Assembly: GCA_046726955.1 (NCBI GenBank)
Contig: JBKPBQ010000380.1
Span: forward strand, 1 to 8,202
Direction of reading: 5' to 3'
Source of the DNA: CAVPGH01 sp046726955
GTDB taxonomy: Bacteria; Acidobacteriota; Vicinamibacteria; Fen-336
DNA: 8,202 nt
Shown: one piece after another, positions 1 to 6,970 of the stretch
How the letters are laid out: each line of letters opens with the position of its first letter
How positions within the stretch are numbered: the first letter of the stretch is position 1
Notes under the pieces: generated by a model
Databases searched by the model: none
Told to the model about the DNA's origin: nothing
The model's input: only the letters and a program-made list of their open reading frames with translations
Made by a program: the position numbers and the translations under genes

Positions 1-2
1 GG

Positions 3-845
3 CTGGAGGATCTCCGGCCGGCGCTCGCAGACGCCAAGGTGCGGGTCTGCCGTCCCGAGGAGTGCCGCCCGCGCGAGCTCCGGTCGCTCACGAAGCGCTT
101 CCAGCGGGAAGTCCTTCCCCTCCTGACCCCGCTCGCCGTCGCGCCCGGGTCGCCGTTGCCGCACGTGCCGTCGCTCGGCCTCAACGTCGGGCTCCTCGTC
201 GCGCAGGAGGACGAGCCGAGGTTCGTCTGCATCGGCGTCCCGCCGGACGTGCCACGCTTCCTCGAGGTCGGCGCGCGCGGCGTGCGTGTGGCGATCGAGG
301 ACGCGCTCGTGTACTTCCTGCCCTCGCTCGTCGGCGAGGCGGCGCGAGAGCACGGCGTCTTCCGCGTGACGCGGGACGCCGACCTCTTCGTCGCGAGCGA
401 CGCCGACGACCTGCTCGAGGCGCTCGAGACCCAGCTCCGGCGGCGCCGGTTCGGCGACGTCGTGCGGCTCGAGGTCGACGCGGCGATGCCGGACGCGATC
501 CGCGAGCTCCTTCTCGGCGGGCTCCCGATGGGGCCCGACCAGGTCTACGAGACGACGGCGCCGCTCGGCCTCGCGGCGCTCGCCGAGCTCGCCTCGGACG
601 GACCGGACGAGCTGAAGCGCAAGCCCTGGCGGCCCGTGACCTCCAACCAGTTCGCGACCGGGAGCGACACGGCGCTCCTCGCGAAGATCCGGCGGCGCGA
701 CCTGCTCGCCCACCACCCCTACGACGCGTACGACACGAGTGTCGAGCGCTTCGTCGCCGCCTCCGAGGACGCGAAGGTCGCCGCGCTGAAGGCGACCGTC
801 TACCGGACCGGCAATCCCTCGCGCACCCTCGCTTCGCTCGTCTAG
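3..845 (+). CDS. ppk1: Polyphosphate kinase 1, N-terminal part (5' end outside window; ends at premature amber codon)
   Basis: PPK1 reversibly transfers the gamma-phosphate of ATP to a growing polyphosphate chain. The frame is open from the window edge, so the true start lies upstream and roughly 100 residues are missing compared with the usual ~690 aa. Visible PPK1 landmarks, in order, are the FQREVLPLLTPLAV motif of the N domain (about nt 99-140), the head-domain stretch FRVTRDADLFV and RRRRFGDVVRLEV (about 360-480), then LLAHHPYDAYDTSVERF and LKATVYRTG (about 700-815), which open the first catalytic (C1) domain. The Arg of TVYRTG corresponds to the Mg/phosphate-binding Arg375 of E. coli PPK. 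The frame ends at TAG 843-845, where family members continue with an acidic residue followed by AA-x-GK. The same frame resumes directly after the stop. This fragment lacks both conserved catalytic-site histidines, so it should be inactive alone. The family assignment is firm; whether the gene is truly broken is uncertain. Confidence 0.9.
   Translation: MEDLRPALADAKVRVCRPEECRPRELRSLTKRFQREVLPLLTPLAVAPGSPLPHVPSLGLNVGLLVAQEDEPRFVCIGVPPDVPRFLEVGARGVRVAIEDALVYFLPSLVGEAAREHGVFRVTRDADLFVASDADDLLEALETQLRRRRFGDVVRLEVDAAMPDAIRELLLGGLPMGPDQVYETTAPLGLAALAELASDGPDELKRKPWRPVTSNQFATGSDTALLAKIRRRDLLAHHPYDAYDTSVERFVAASEDAKVAALKATVYRTGNPSRTLASLV
843..845 (+). other. In-frame premature amber (TAG) codon within ppk1
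   Basis: TAG interrupts PPK1 between ...RTLASLV and AADAGKHAVCLVEL. No bases are gained or lost: the PPK1 reading frame is identical on both sides and the homology continues without a gap. The simplest source is a single G-to-T change in a GAG (Glu) codon, because PPK1 proteins commonly read L(I/V)EAAE-GK here. Possibilities are a sequencing or assembly error, a recent nonsense mutation, or readthrough. I see no recoding signal around it. Confidence 0.9.
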
Positions 846-887
846 GCCGCGGATGCGGGCAAGCACGCCGTCTGTCTCGTCGAGCTG

Positions 888-1754
888 ATGGCGCGCTTCG
901 ACGAACGCCAGAACATCGAGTGGTCGCGCGCGCTCGAGCGCGCCGGCGTCCACGTGGTCTACGGCGCTCCGGATCTCAAGATCCACGCCAAGCTCTGCCT
1001 GCTCGTCCGCCGCGAGCGCGGCGGGCTGCGCGGCTACGTGCACATCGGCAGCGGCAACTACCACGCGTCGAACGCGTCGGCGTACGAGGACCTGAGCCTG
1101 TTCACCGCGGACGAGGACATCGCGGCCGACGTGGTCGACGTCTTCAACGCCGTCACGGGCCACACGCGCCCGACCGTCTTCCGCAAGCTCCTCGTTGCAC
1201 CTTGGTTCCTGCGAGACGGCTTGCTCCACGAGATCGACCGGGTCGCACAGGCCGCCGCCGCGGGCGAGAGCGCACGGATCCGTCTCAAGGTGAACGCGCT
1301 CGTCGATCCCGAGATCGTCGATGCCCTGTACGCGGCTTCCGCGGCCGGCGCGACCGTGGAGGCGATCACGCGGGGCATCTGCGTCCTGCGGCCCGGCGCC
1401 GCCGGTCTCAGCGACCGCATCACCGTGAGGAGCGTGCTCGGGCCGTTCCTCGAGCACAGCCGGGTGATGTCGTTCCAGGCCGGCGACCGCGTCTCGACGT
1501 GGATCGGCAGCGCCGACCTGATGCCGCGCAACCTCGACCGGCGGGTCGAGGTGCTCGCCCCCGTCGAGGACCGCGCACTGCGTGCGCGCATCGCCGCGGT
1601 ACTCGACGCGCTGCTCGCGGATACCCGCTTCGCGTGGGAGCTCGGCGCCGACGGCGCCTGGAGCCGCGTCTCTCCGCAACCCGGCGAGCCGCCGATCTCG
1701 GCGCAGGAGCGGCTGATGGAGCACGCGCTCGAGCGGGCCAAGAAGCGCCGCTGA
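888..1754 (+). CDS. ppk1: Polyphosphate kinase 1, C-terminal catalytic part (downstream of the amber codon)
   Basis: This is the remainder of PPK1. Homology begins immediately after the stop at 846, and 888 is simply the first ATG, inside the motif VELMARFDE. Counting from that Met, the catalytic histidine lies in DLKIHAKL at residue 33 (nt 984-986), equivalent to E. coli His435, the phosphorylated residue. HIGSGNYHASNASAYEDLSL (about 52-71) carries the active-site Tyr. TRGICVLRPG (161-170) carries the equivalent of Arg564. FLEHSR (187-192) carries the second conserved His (His592 in E. coli). IGSADLMPRNLDRRVEV (206-222) is the characteristic C2-domain signature. All visible catalytic residues are intact, so there is no sign of decay apart from the single stop. 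ATG 888 has no convincing ribosome site (only GAGCTG just upstream), so independent translation is doubtful. It is followed after 86 bp by ppk2. Confidence 0.9.
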   Translation: MARFDERQNIEWSRALERAGVHVVYGAPDLKIHAKLCLLVRRERGGLRGYVHIGSGNYHASNASAYEDLSLFTADEDIAADVVDVFNAVTGHTRPTVFRKLLVAPWFLRDGLLHEIDRVAQAAAAGESARIRLKVNALVDPEIVDALYAASAAGATVEAITRGICVLRPGAAGLSDRITVRSVLGPFLEHSRVMSFQAGDRVSTWIGSADLMPRNLDRRVEVLAPVEDRALRARIAAVLDALLADTRFAWELGADGAWSRVSPQPGEPPISAQERLMEHALERAKKRR

Positions 1755-1830
1755 CCAATCATCCGATCGGGAGGATGGAAGCGCCTCGCGGCTTCACCAG
1801 AGTCCCCGTCGACACCCGGCTCCGCATGCG

Positions 1831-1837
1831 AGGGGAG
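1831..1837 (+). promoter_or_regulatory. Ribosome binding site of ppk2
   Basis: AGGGGAG lies 3 nt before ATG 1841 and favours that start over the in-frame ATGs at 1775 and 1826. Those two would add residues not expected in the family, and neither has a well-spaced purine-rich site. Confidence 0.6.
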
Positions 1838-1840
1838 AGA

Positions 1841-2776
1841 ATGGACGACACCCGCCTTCAACGGATTCGAGACTTCATCCAGCCGCTTCGTGTCGCGCCC
1901 GGCTCGGAGATCGTCCTGGGACGGGACTTCGATCCCGCGGACACCGGCACCTTCTTCACCGAGGAAGACAGCAAGGGCCTGCTCGAGCAGGGCGTCGAGC
2001 TGCTCGACCACTACCAGTCGCGACTCGCGGCCCAGGACACCTACGGCGTCCTCGTCGTCCTCCAGGCGCTCGACGCGGGCGGCAAGGACAGCACCATCCG
2101 CCACGTGATGAGCGGGGTGAACCCTCAGGGCGTCGTCGTCCACGGCTTCAGGGCCCCGTCGGCCGACGAGCTCGACCACGACTACCTCTGGCGCTACGGG
2201 CAGAAGCTGCCGGCGCGCGGCCAGATCGCGATCTTCAACCGCTCGCACTACGAAGAGGTCGTCGTCGTCCGCGTCCACCCGGAGATCCTCGAGCGGCAGA
2301 AGCTGCCGCCGCCTGCCCGGGACGGGAAGGTGTGGGAGCGCCGCTACCGCCAGATCAACGACTGGGAGCGCTTCCTCGTCGAGAACGGCTTCCCGGTGGT
2401 GAAGCTCTTCCTCAATCTCTCCAAGGAGGAGCAGCGCCGCCGCTTCCTGCGTCGCATCGACTACCCGAAGAAGAACTGGAAGTTCAACGCCAACGACGTC
2501 AAAGAACGCGCCCACTGGGACGAGTACCAGACGGCGTTCTCGCAGATGCTCTCGGCGACGAGCACCGAGCACGCGCCCTGGTACGTGATCCCCGCCGACC
2601 ACAAGTGGTTCATGCGCGTCGCCGTCGCCGCGGTGCTCGTGAACACGCTCGACGCGATCGATCCCCAGTATCCGACAGTGAGCGAGGAGGCGAGGGAGGC
2701 GCTCGTGGTCTCGAAGGCAGCCCTCGAAGCCGAAGCGCCGGAGGGGGAGCTCGCGGCAGCGAGCACGAAGGAGTGA
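1841..2776 (+). CDS. ppk2: PPK2-family polyphosphate:nucleotide phosphotransferase
   Basis: This 311-aa cytoplasmic enzyme would transfer phosphate between polyphosphate and nucleotides, in most relatives phosphorylating AMP and/or ADP at the expense of polyphosphate. It has the P-loop fold of PPK2: Walker A DAGGKDST at residues 78-85 (the usual form is DAAGKDxT), then HVMSGVNPQG (88-97), a Walker B-type IFNRSHYEEV (131-140), and the lid region RRIDYPKKNWKF to KERAHWDEY (204-229). The C-terminal part has the expected WYVIPADHKWFMR motif (247-259). The HVMSGVNPQG and FNRSHYE motifs and the single-domain length fit the PPK2_rel_1 (TIGR03709-like) group that includes class III enzymes acting on both AMP and ADP. 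The class assignment is by motif memory and is less certain than the family. The gene lies 86 bp after ppk1 and 7 bp before the ATPase. Standing next to a polyphosphate synthase, it plausibly forms the consuming arm of the polyphosphate cycle. The tail from about residue 283 is acidic and Ala/Glu-rich. Confidence 0.95.
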   Translation: MDDTRLQRIRDFIQPLRVAPGSEIVLGRDFDPADTGTFFTEEDSKGLLEQGVELLDHYQSRLAAQDTYGVLVVLQALDAGGKDSTIRHVMSGVNPQGVVVHGFRAPSADELDHDYLWRYGQKLPARGQIAIFNRSHYEEVVVVRVHPEILERQKLPPPARDGKVWERRYRQINDWERFLVENGFPVVKLFLNLSKEEQRRRFLRRIDYPKKNWKFNANDVKERAHWDEYQTAFSQMLSATSTEHAPWYVIPADHKWFMRVAVAAVLVNTLDAIDPQYPTVSEEAREALVVSKAALEAEAPEGELAAASTKE

Positions 2777-2783
2777 GGCTCCG

Positions 2784-5567
2784 ATGACACAGGTCACCGC
2801 CCCGCCGGAAACGAAGGCCGCTCCCGAGAGCCACTGGTACGAGCTCCCCGGCGAGCAGGTCGCCGCATCGATGGAGGTCGACCCCGAGCGCGGGCTGAGC
2901 GCCGCCGAGGCGGCGGCGCGCCTCGAGAAGTACGGCCCGAACAAGTTCGCCGAAGGCGAGACGGAGCCGCGGTGGCGCGCGTTCGTCCGTCAGTACAACG
3001 ACCCGATGCAGATCGTGCTGCTCGTCGCCGGCATCGGCAGCATGTGGCCGGTCAAGGAGTACGGCACCGGCATGGTCCTGCTCCTGCTGACGGTCCTGAA
3101 CGCCGTGCTCGGCCTGCACCAGGAGGGGAAGGCGGCGGCGGCCGTCGCCGCGCTGCAGAAGATGATGATCATCAAGGCGAAGGTTCGCCGCGACGGCGCG
3201 CTCGCCGAGTTGCCTGCCGACCAGCTCGTGCCCGGGGACATCGTCTCGGTCGAGGCCGGCGACATCATCCCCGCCGACGGCCGGCTGCTGCACGCCGCGA
3301 CGCTCGAGGTCGCCGAGTCGGCCCTCACGGGCGAGAGCGTTCCGGTCTCGAAGGGCGTCGATCCCGTCGACGGCGAGGACGTGCCTCTCGGCGACAGGAC
3401 CGACATGGTGTTCATGAACACGAACACGACGCGCGGCACCGGCCAGTTCGTCGTCACCGCGACCGGGATGTCGACCGAGGTGGGGCACATCTCCGGCCTG
3501 CTCCAGTCCGAGGACGAGACCGAGACGCCCCTCACGCGCCAGCTCCGGAAGCTGACGAACCAGATCCTCCTCATCGCGGGGGCGGCAGTCGGACTGTCGA
3601 TCGTCCTCAACCTCTCGCGCGGCGACTCGTTCAAGGCCGTCTTCACGGCCGCGATCGCGTTCGCCATCTCGGCCATCCCGACCGGGCTGCCTGCGGTCGT
3701 GACGACGATCCTCTCGCTCGGCACGCAGATGCTCGCGCGGGCGAACGCGATCGTGAAGCGCCTCCGCTCGACAGAGACGCTCGGCTCCACGTCGGCGATC
3801 AACTCCGACAAGACCGGGACGCTGACGCTCAACCAGATGACGGCCGTCGAGCTGACGATCCCGGGGCGCCGCTACACGATCTCGGGCAGCGGCTACTCGA
3901 CCGAGGGCGTGATCAAGCACGTCGCGGGCCAGCCCGAGGTGCCGCTCGAGCAGTTCATGCTCCCGATGATGCTCGCCTCCGATGCCGTCGTCACGGACGG
4001 CGCGCTGATCGGCGATCCGACCGAGGGCGCGCTCGTCGTCCTTGCGGAGAAGGGCGGGCTCGATGCCGAGGAGACGCGGGCGAAGTTCCCGCGGGTCGCC
4101 GATCTCCCCTTCGACGCCGCCTACAAGCTGATGGCGACGTTCCACCGCATGGAGGACGAGTCCGGCCGCGAGGTGATCCGCTGCTTCGTCAAGGGCGCAC
4201 CCGACCAGCTCCTCGCGCGCAGCTCGCACGCACTCGACGCGGATCTCAAGCCGGTCGAGGCCGACGACGACTTCCGCAAGCGCTACCTGGACGAGAACCG
4301 GCGTCTCGGCGAGCAGGGGCTCCGTGTGCTTGCCACGGCACGCAGGGACTTCGACCCGGCGACCTTCGATCCGAGCGCCGACCTGCTGACGCTGATGGAA
4401 GGCCTGACGGTGCTCGCGCTCGTCGGCATCGTCGACCCGCCGCGGCCGCAGGCGAAGGCGGCGATCGCAGAGGCCAAGTCGGCGGGGGTCCAGGTGCGCA
4501 TGATCACGGGCGACCACGCCGTCACCGCGGAGGCGATCGCCCGCCAGCTCGGGATCGAGGGCCGCGCGATCACGGGCGCGGAGTGGGCCGCGATGAGCGA
4601 CGACGAGGCGCTCGCGGCGATCGACGGCATCGGCGTCATCGCGCGCGTCACGCCCGAGGACAAGGTGAGGCTCGTCGACACGCTCAAGCGGCGCGGCCAC
4701 GTCGTCGCGATGACGGGCGACGGCGTCAACGACGCCCCCGCGCTCAAGCGGGCCGACATCGGCATCGCGATGGGGATCACGGGCACGGAGGTCTCGAAGG
4801 AGGCGGCCGCGATGATCCTCACCGACGACGACTTCTCGACGATCGTCAAGGCCGTCCGCATCGGCCGCGGCCTCTACGACAACCTGAAGAAGTACATCGA
4901 GTTCCAGATGGGTGCACTGATCGGGTTCATCGTCCTCTTCCTCGGCGCGAGCATCTTCAACATCGTCAGCGGCGTGCCGTTCGTGCCGCTGCAGACGCTT
5001 TGGGTGAACTTCACGACGCAGGTCTTCCAGGCGATCGGCCTCGGCTACGGCGAGCCGGCGCACGACCTGATGGAACGCAAGCCGCGGGCCGAGAAGGAGC
5101 CGATCCTCGACCGGCCGACACTCGCCTGGCTCGTCGTCGCCTGCGAGGTGATGGGCGGGACGACGCTCGGTATCATCGCCTGGGCGGACGACCACCATGG
5201 CACCGCCGTCGCCCGCACGATGGGCGTGACCACGTTCGCGATCGCGAACGTCTTCCTCTCCTACACCGTGAAGGACCCGCGCGAGTCGCTCTTCACGTTC
5301 AACGCGTTCGCCGACCGGCGCCTGCTGAAGATGACGGGCCTGTCGGCTCTCGCGATCCTGTTCGGGACCGAGCTCGGGATCTTCCAGCGGATCCTCGGCA
5401 CCGTCAGCCTCACCGGCCGCGAGTGGATCGTGTGCATCCTCGGCGGTGCGACGATCATCATCGCCTCCGAGATCCAGAAGTTCATCCTCCGGCGCCGGTC
5501 GGCGCAGGCCACGGGAACGCATCAGGTCGCAGAAGCGCTTCCGCTCGGGCAGCCGACGACGCCGTAA
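2784..5567 (+). CDS. P2-like P-type ATPase of unknown substrate, lacking the usual ion-binding carboxylates
   Basis: This is a 927-aa membrane pump with the full P-type core. It has an N-terminal cation-ATPase domain (about 15-85), actuator motif LTGES (181-185), phosphorylation motif SDKTGTLT with phospho-acceptor Asp342, nucleotide-domain motif KGAPD (470-474), MITGDH (573-578) and hinge MTGDGVNDAP (643-652). Ten helices are visible: M1-M2 (about 75-113), M3-M4 (258-313), M5-M10 (704-900). Overall order and the M4 flank NAIVKRL-STETLGSTS resemble SERCA and Na/K pumps. However, the M4 motif is IPTGLP rather than IPEGLP (Thr300 for Glu309 of SERCA). By alignment Leu712 and Phe715 replace Asn768 and Glu771 in M5, Gln746 replaces Asp800 in M6, and Ala819 replaces Glu908 in M8; Asn742 and Thr745 are kept. 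Generic tools will call it a Ca2+ or cation pump, which the ligands do not support. The catalytic machinery looks functional. The start has AAGGAG 10 nt upstream, overlapping the end of ppk2, so the two are probably translationally coupled. Confidence 0.93.
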   Translation: MTQVTAPPETKAAPESHWYELPGEQVAASMEVDPERGLSAAEAAARLEKYGPNKFAEGETEPRWRAFVRQYNDPMQIVLLVAGIGSMWPVKEYGTGMVLLLLTVLNAVLGLHQEGKAAAAVAALQKMMIIKAKVRRDGALAELPADQLVPGDIVSVEAGDIIPADGRLLHAATLEVAESALTGESVPVSKGVDPVDGEDVPLGDRTDMVFMNTNTTRGTGQFVVTATGMSTEVGHISGLLQSEDETETPLTRQLRKLTNQILLIAGAAVGLSIVLNLSRGDSFKAVFTAAIAFAISAIPTGLPAVVTTILSLGTQMLARANAIVKRLRSTETLGSTSAINSDKTGTLTLNQMTAVELTIPGRRYTISGSGYSTEGVIKHVAGQPEVPLEQFMLPMMLASDAVVTDGALIGDPTEGALVVLAEKGGLDAEETRAKFPRVADLPFDAAYKLMATFHRMEDESGREVIRCFVKGAPDQLLARSSHALDADLKPVEADDDFRKRYLDENRRLGEQGLRVLATARRDFDPATFDPSADLLTLMEGLTVLALVGIVDPPRPQAKAAIAEAKSAGVQVRMITGDHAVTAEAIARQLGIEGRAITGAEWAAMSDDEALAAIDGIGVIARVTPEDKVRLVDTLKRRGHVVAMTGDGVNDAPALKRADIGIAMGITGTEVSKEAAAMILTDDDFSTIVKAVRIGRGLYDNLKKYIEFQMGALIGFIVLFLGASIFNIVSGVPFVPLQTLWVNFTTQVFQAIGLGYGEPAHDLMERKPRAEKEPILDRPTLAWLVVACEVMGGTTLGIIAWADDHHGTAVARTMGVTTFAIANVFLSYTVKDPRESLFTFNAFADRRLLKMTGLSALAILFGTELGIFQRILGTVSLTGREWIVCILGGATIIIASEIQKFILRRRSAQATGTHQVAEALPLGQPTTP

Positions 5568-5588
5568 CCCCTCGCGAAAGGACGTTCG

Positions 5589-6374
5589 ATGGCAACCGTG
5601 ACCGCCCCGCTGATCAATGCCGACGAAGAGTTGCTCGGCCTCATCAAGAGCTGCGACAGCGTCGAGCTGAAGCTGACCGTGCCCGAGCCCGCCCAGCTGA
5701 CGACGGCGCGCGCGCTCGGCCTCGACCCGCTGCAGGCGCAGATCCGCCAGGTCTTCTTCTTCGAGACGCCCGACCTCGCGCTCGACAAGAACGGCCTCGT
5801 CGTGCGCGCGCGGCGCTCGCAGAAGAAGGGGGACGACACCGTCGTGAAGCTCCGACCGGTCGTGCCCGCGGAGCTGCCGAAGGGTCTTCGCCGCTCACCG
5901 AGCTTCGGCGTCGAGCTCGACGCGTCACCCGAGGGGTACGTCGTCTCGGGCTCGCTGAAGGGCGCGCCGGCGGCCGGTGAGGTCCGCGAGGCGATGCTCG
6001 GCACACGGCCCGTGCGGAAGCTCTTCTCGAAGGAGCAGCAGGAGCTCTTCGCGGAGCACGCGCCGGAAGGCGTCGCACTCGACGACCTGAAGATGCTCGG
6101 ACCGCTCCTCGTCCTGAAGCTGAAGTCGATGCCGGAGGGCTTCGACCGCAAGCTGGTCGCGGAGATGTGGCTCTACCCGGACGGCTCGCGCATCCTCGAG
6201 CTCTCGACGAAGGCCCTGACGTCGGAGGCATTCCAGGTCGCGGCCGAGGCGAGGGCGTATCTCACCGCGCGGGGCGTCGACCTGAGCGCCGAGCAGGAGA
6301 CGAAGACGAAGAGCGCCCTCCAGTACTTCGCGAAGGAGGTCAAGCCGAAGCCGGCCAAGAAGGCAGACGGCTGA
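5589..6374 (+). CDS. Divergent CYTH / triphosphate tunnel-like protein
   Basis: This is a 261-aa soluble protein with the pattern of a CYTH domain, an eight-stranded tunnel that binds triphosphates in adenylate cyclases, thiamine triphosphatases and inorganic tripolyphosphatases. The opening strand SVELKLTVPE (24-33) corresponds to the ExExK signature but has Ser for the first Glu. It is followed by RQVFFFETPDLAL (53-65), matching the R-Q-x-Y-F-D-T-P-D-L segment, the basic strand GLVVRARR (69-76), TVVKLRP (84-90), VEL (108-110), LVLKLKS (174-180), and the late strands EMWLYPDGSRILELSTK (192-208), which match the D-G-x-x-E pattern. The C-terminal tail is Lys-rich (KEVKPKPAKK). No CHAD domain is present, although CYTH and CHAD often occur together near polyphosphate genes. 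In this cluster a tripolyphosphate- or polyphosphate-binding or hydrolysing role is the best inference; an adenylate cyclase label would be weaker. GAAAGGA sits 6 nt before the ATG, and the ATPase ends 21 bp upstream. Confidence 0.75.
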   Translation: MATVTAPLINADEELLGLIKSCDSVELKLTVPEPAQLTTARALGLDPLQAQIRQVFFFETPDLALDKNGLVVRARRSQKKGDDTVVKLRPVVPAELPKGLRRSPSFGVELDASPEGYVVSGSLKGAPAAGEVREAMLGTRPVRKLFSKEQQELFAEHAPEGVALDDLKMLGPLLVLKLKSMPEGFDRKLVAEMWLYPDGSRILELSTKALTSEAFQVAAEARAYLTARGVDLSAEQETKTKSALQYFAKEVKPKPAKKADG

Positions 6375-6411
6375 CGAGCTCGGCGGTCGGCCGTGGCACG
6401 ATCGCCTCCAC

Positions 6412-6939
6412 ATGCTCGAGCTCTACATCGTCCGCCACGCGCGCGCCGGGCATGCCGATCCGGCGGTCTGGCCCGACGACGCGCAACGCCCGCTGACGGC
6501 CGACGGCATCAGCCGTTTCCGTGAGGCGGCTCGCGGCCTGCGCCGGCTCGTGCCCGGCGTCGACGTCGTGCTCTCGAGCAGCTTTGCCCGGTCGTGGCAG
6601 ACGGCGGAGCTGTTGCACGAGGTCGCCGGGTGGCCGGAGCCGACGAGGTGCCCGGAGCTCGAGGTGGGCCGCACGCCCGCGTCGGCCGCCGCCGTGGTGG
6701 CGGAGCGCACGGAGCGATCGGTCGCAGTGGTCGGCCACGAGCCGCACCTTTCCCGGCTGACGTCGCTCCTCTGCACGGGCAGCGAGGACGGCCTCCCGCT
6801 CGAGCTGAAGAAGGGCGCGGTCGCGTTCCTCGGCTTCGACGGCCCGGCGGCGCCGGGGACTGCCTGCCTCCACTGGGCCGTCCCGCCGAAGATCCTCAGC
6901 GGGCTCGCGCCGTCTCGAGGCCGGCCGCCTCGAGCCTGA
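6412..6939 (+). CDS. sixA: SixA-type phosphohistidine phosphatase (histidine phosphatase superfamily)
   Basis: This 175-aa branch-2-sized histidine phosphatase has the catalytic RHA motif at residues 8-10 (nucleophile His9), the acidic/PLT segment DDAQRPLTADG (22-32), the strand and helix VVLSSSFARSWQTAELL (52-68) carrying the conserved SS-x-x-AR-x-x-QTAE motif, and the second catalytic His109 in VVGHEPHLS (106-114). The late motif ELKKGAVAFL (131-140) is typical of SixA proteins. SixA removes phosphate from phosphohistidine in phosphorelay proteins. In polyphosphate gene clusters the true substrate is unclear, and phosphohistidine on PPK1 is an obvious but untested candidate. It lies 37 bp after the CYTH-like gene with no evident Shine-Dalgarno sequence, so the start was chosen because LYIVRHA must sit near the N-terminus. 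It converges with soxR. Confidence 0.88.
   Translation: MLELYIVRHARAGHADPAVWPDDAQRPLTADGISRFREAARGLRRLVPGVDVVLSSSFARSWQTAELLHEVAGWPEPTRCPELEVGRTPASAAAVVAERTERSVAVVGHEPHLSRLTSLLCTGSEDGLPLELKKGAVAFLGFDGPAAPGTACLHWAVPPKILSGLAPSRGRPPRA
6914..6934 (+). terminator. GC-rich hairpin, possible bidirectional terminator between sixA and soxR
   Basis: CTCGAGGC and GCCTCGAG form a perfect 8-bp stem around a 5-nt loop, just before the sixA stop and about 37 nt beyond the soxR stop on the opposite strand. The position between convergent genes fits a terminator for both. There is no T-tract on either side and the stem lies within coding sequence, so this remains tentative. Confidence 0.35.
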
Positions 6940-6970
6940 CGAGCTCATTCATCGCCCCCGGCCACTGACG

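Noticed and set aside
846..888. Frameshift as the cause of the ppk1 break
   Set aside because: Both halves are in the same frame and the 42 bases between the stop and ATG 888 encode the expected PPK1 residues, so it is a substitution-type stop, not an indel.
928..943. Perfect 16-bp palindrome GCGCGCTCGAGCGCGC
   Set aside because: It lies inside conserved PPK1 coding sequence (SRALERAG) and follows from the amino acids plus GC-rich codon choice; no flanking context suggests a binding site.
62..2776. 904-codon frame apparently fusing a long Arg/Ala-rich N-terminus to PPK2
   Set aside because: The upstream part is a stop-free shadow of ppk1 in another frame, with low-complexity Arg/Pro/Ala content. 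PPK2 homology begins at about 1841, where there is a ribosome binding site.
2610..5522. 970-codon minus-strand frame antisense to the P-type ATPase
   Set aside because: Low-complexity Arg/Asp/Leu-rich translation typical of antisense frames in high-GC DNA; the + strand gene has clear motifs throughout.
2972..5980. 1002-codon + strand frame overlapping the ATPase and CYTH genes
   Set aside because: Arg/Gly/Asp-rich shadow frame with no domain pattern, explained by GC-biased third positions of the real genes.
6433..6441. SixA RHA instead of RHG catalytic motif
   Set aside because: RHA is common in SixA-type phosphatases, and both catalytic histidines are present, so this is not a defect.
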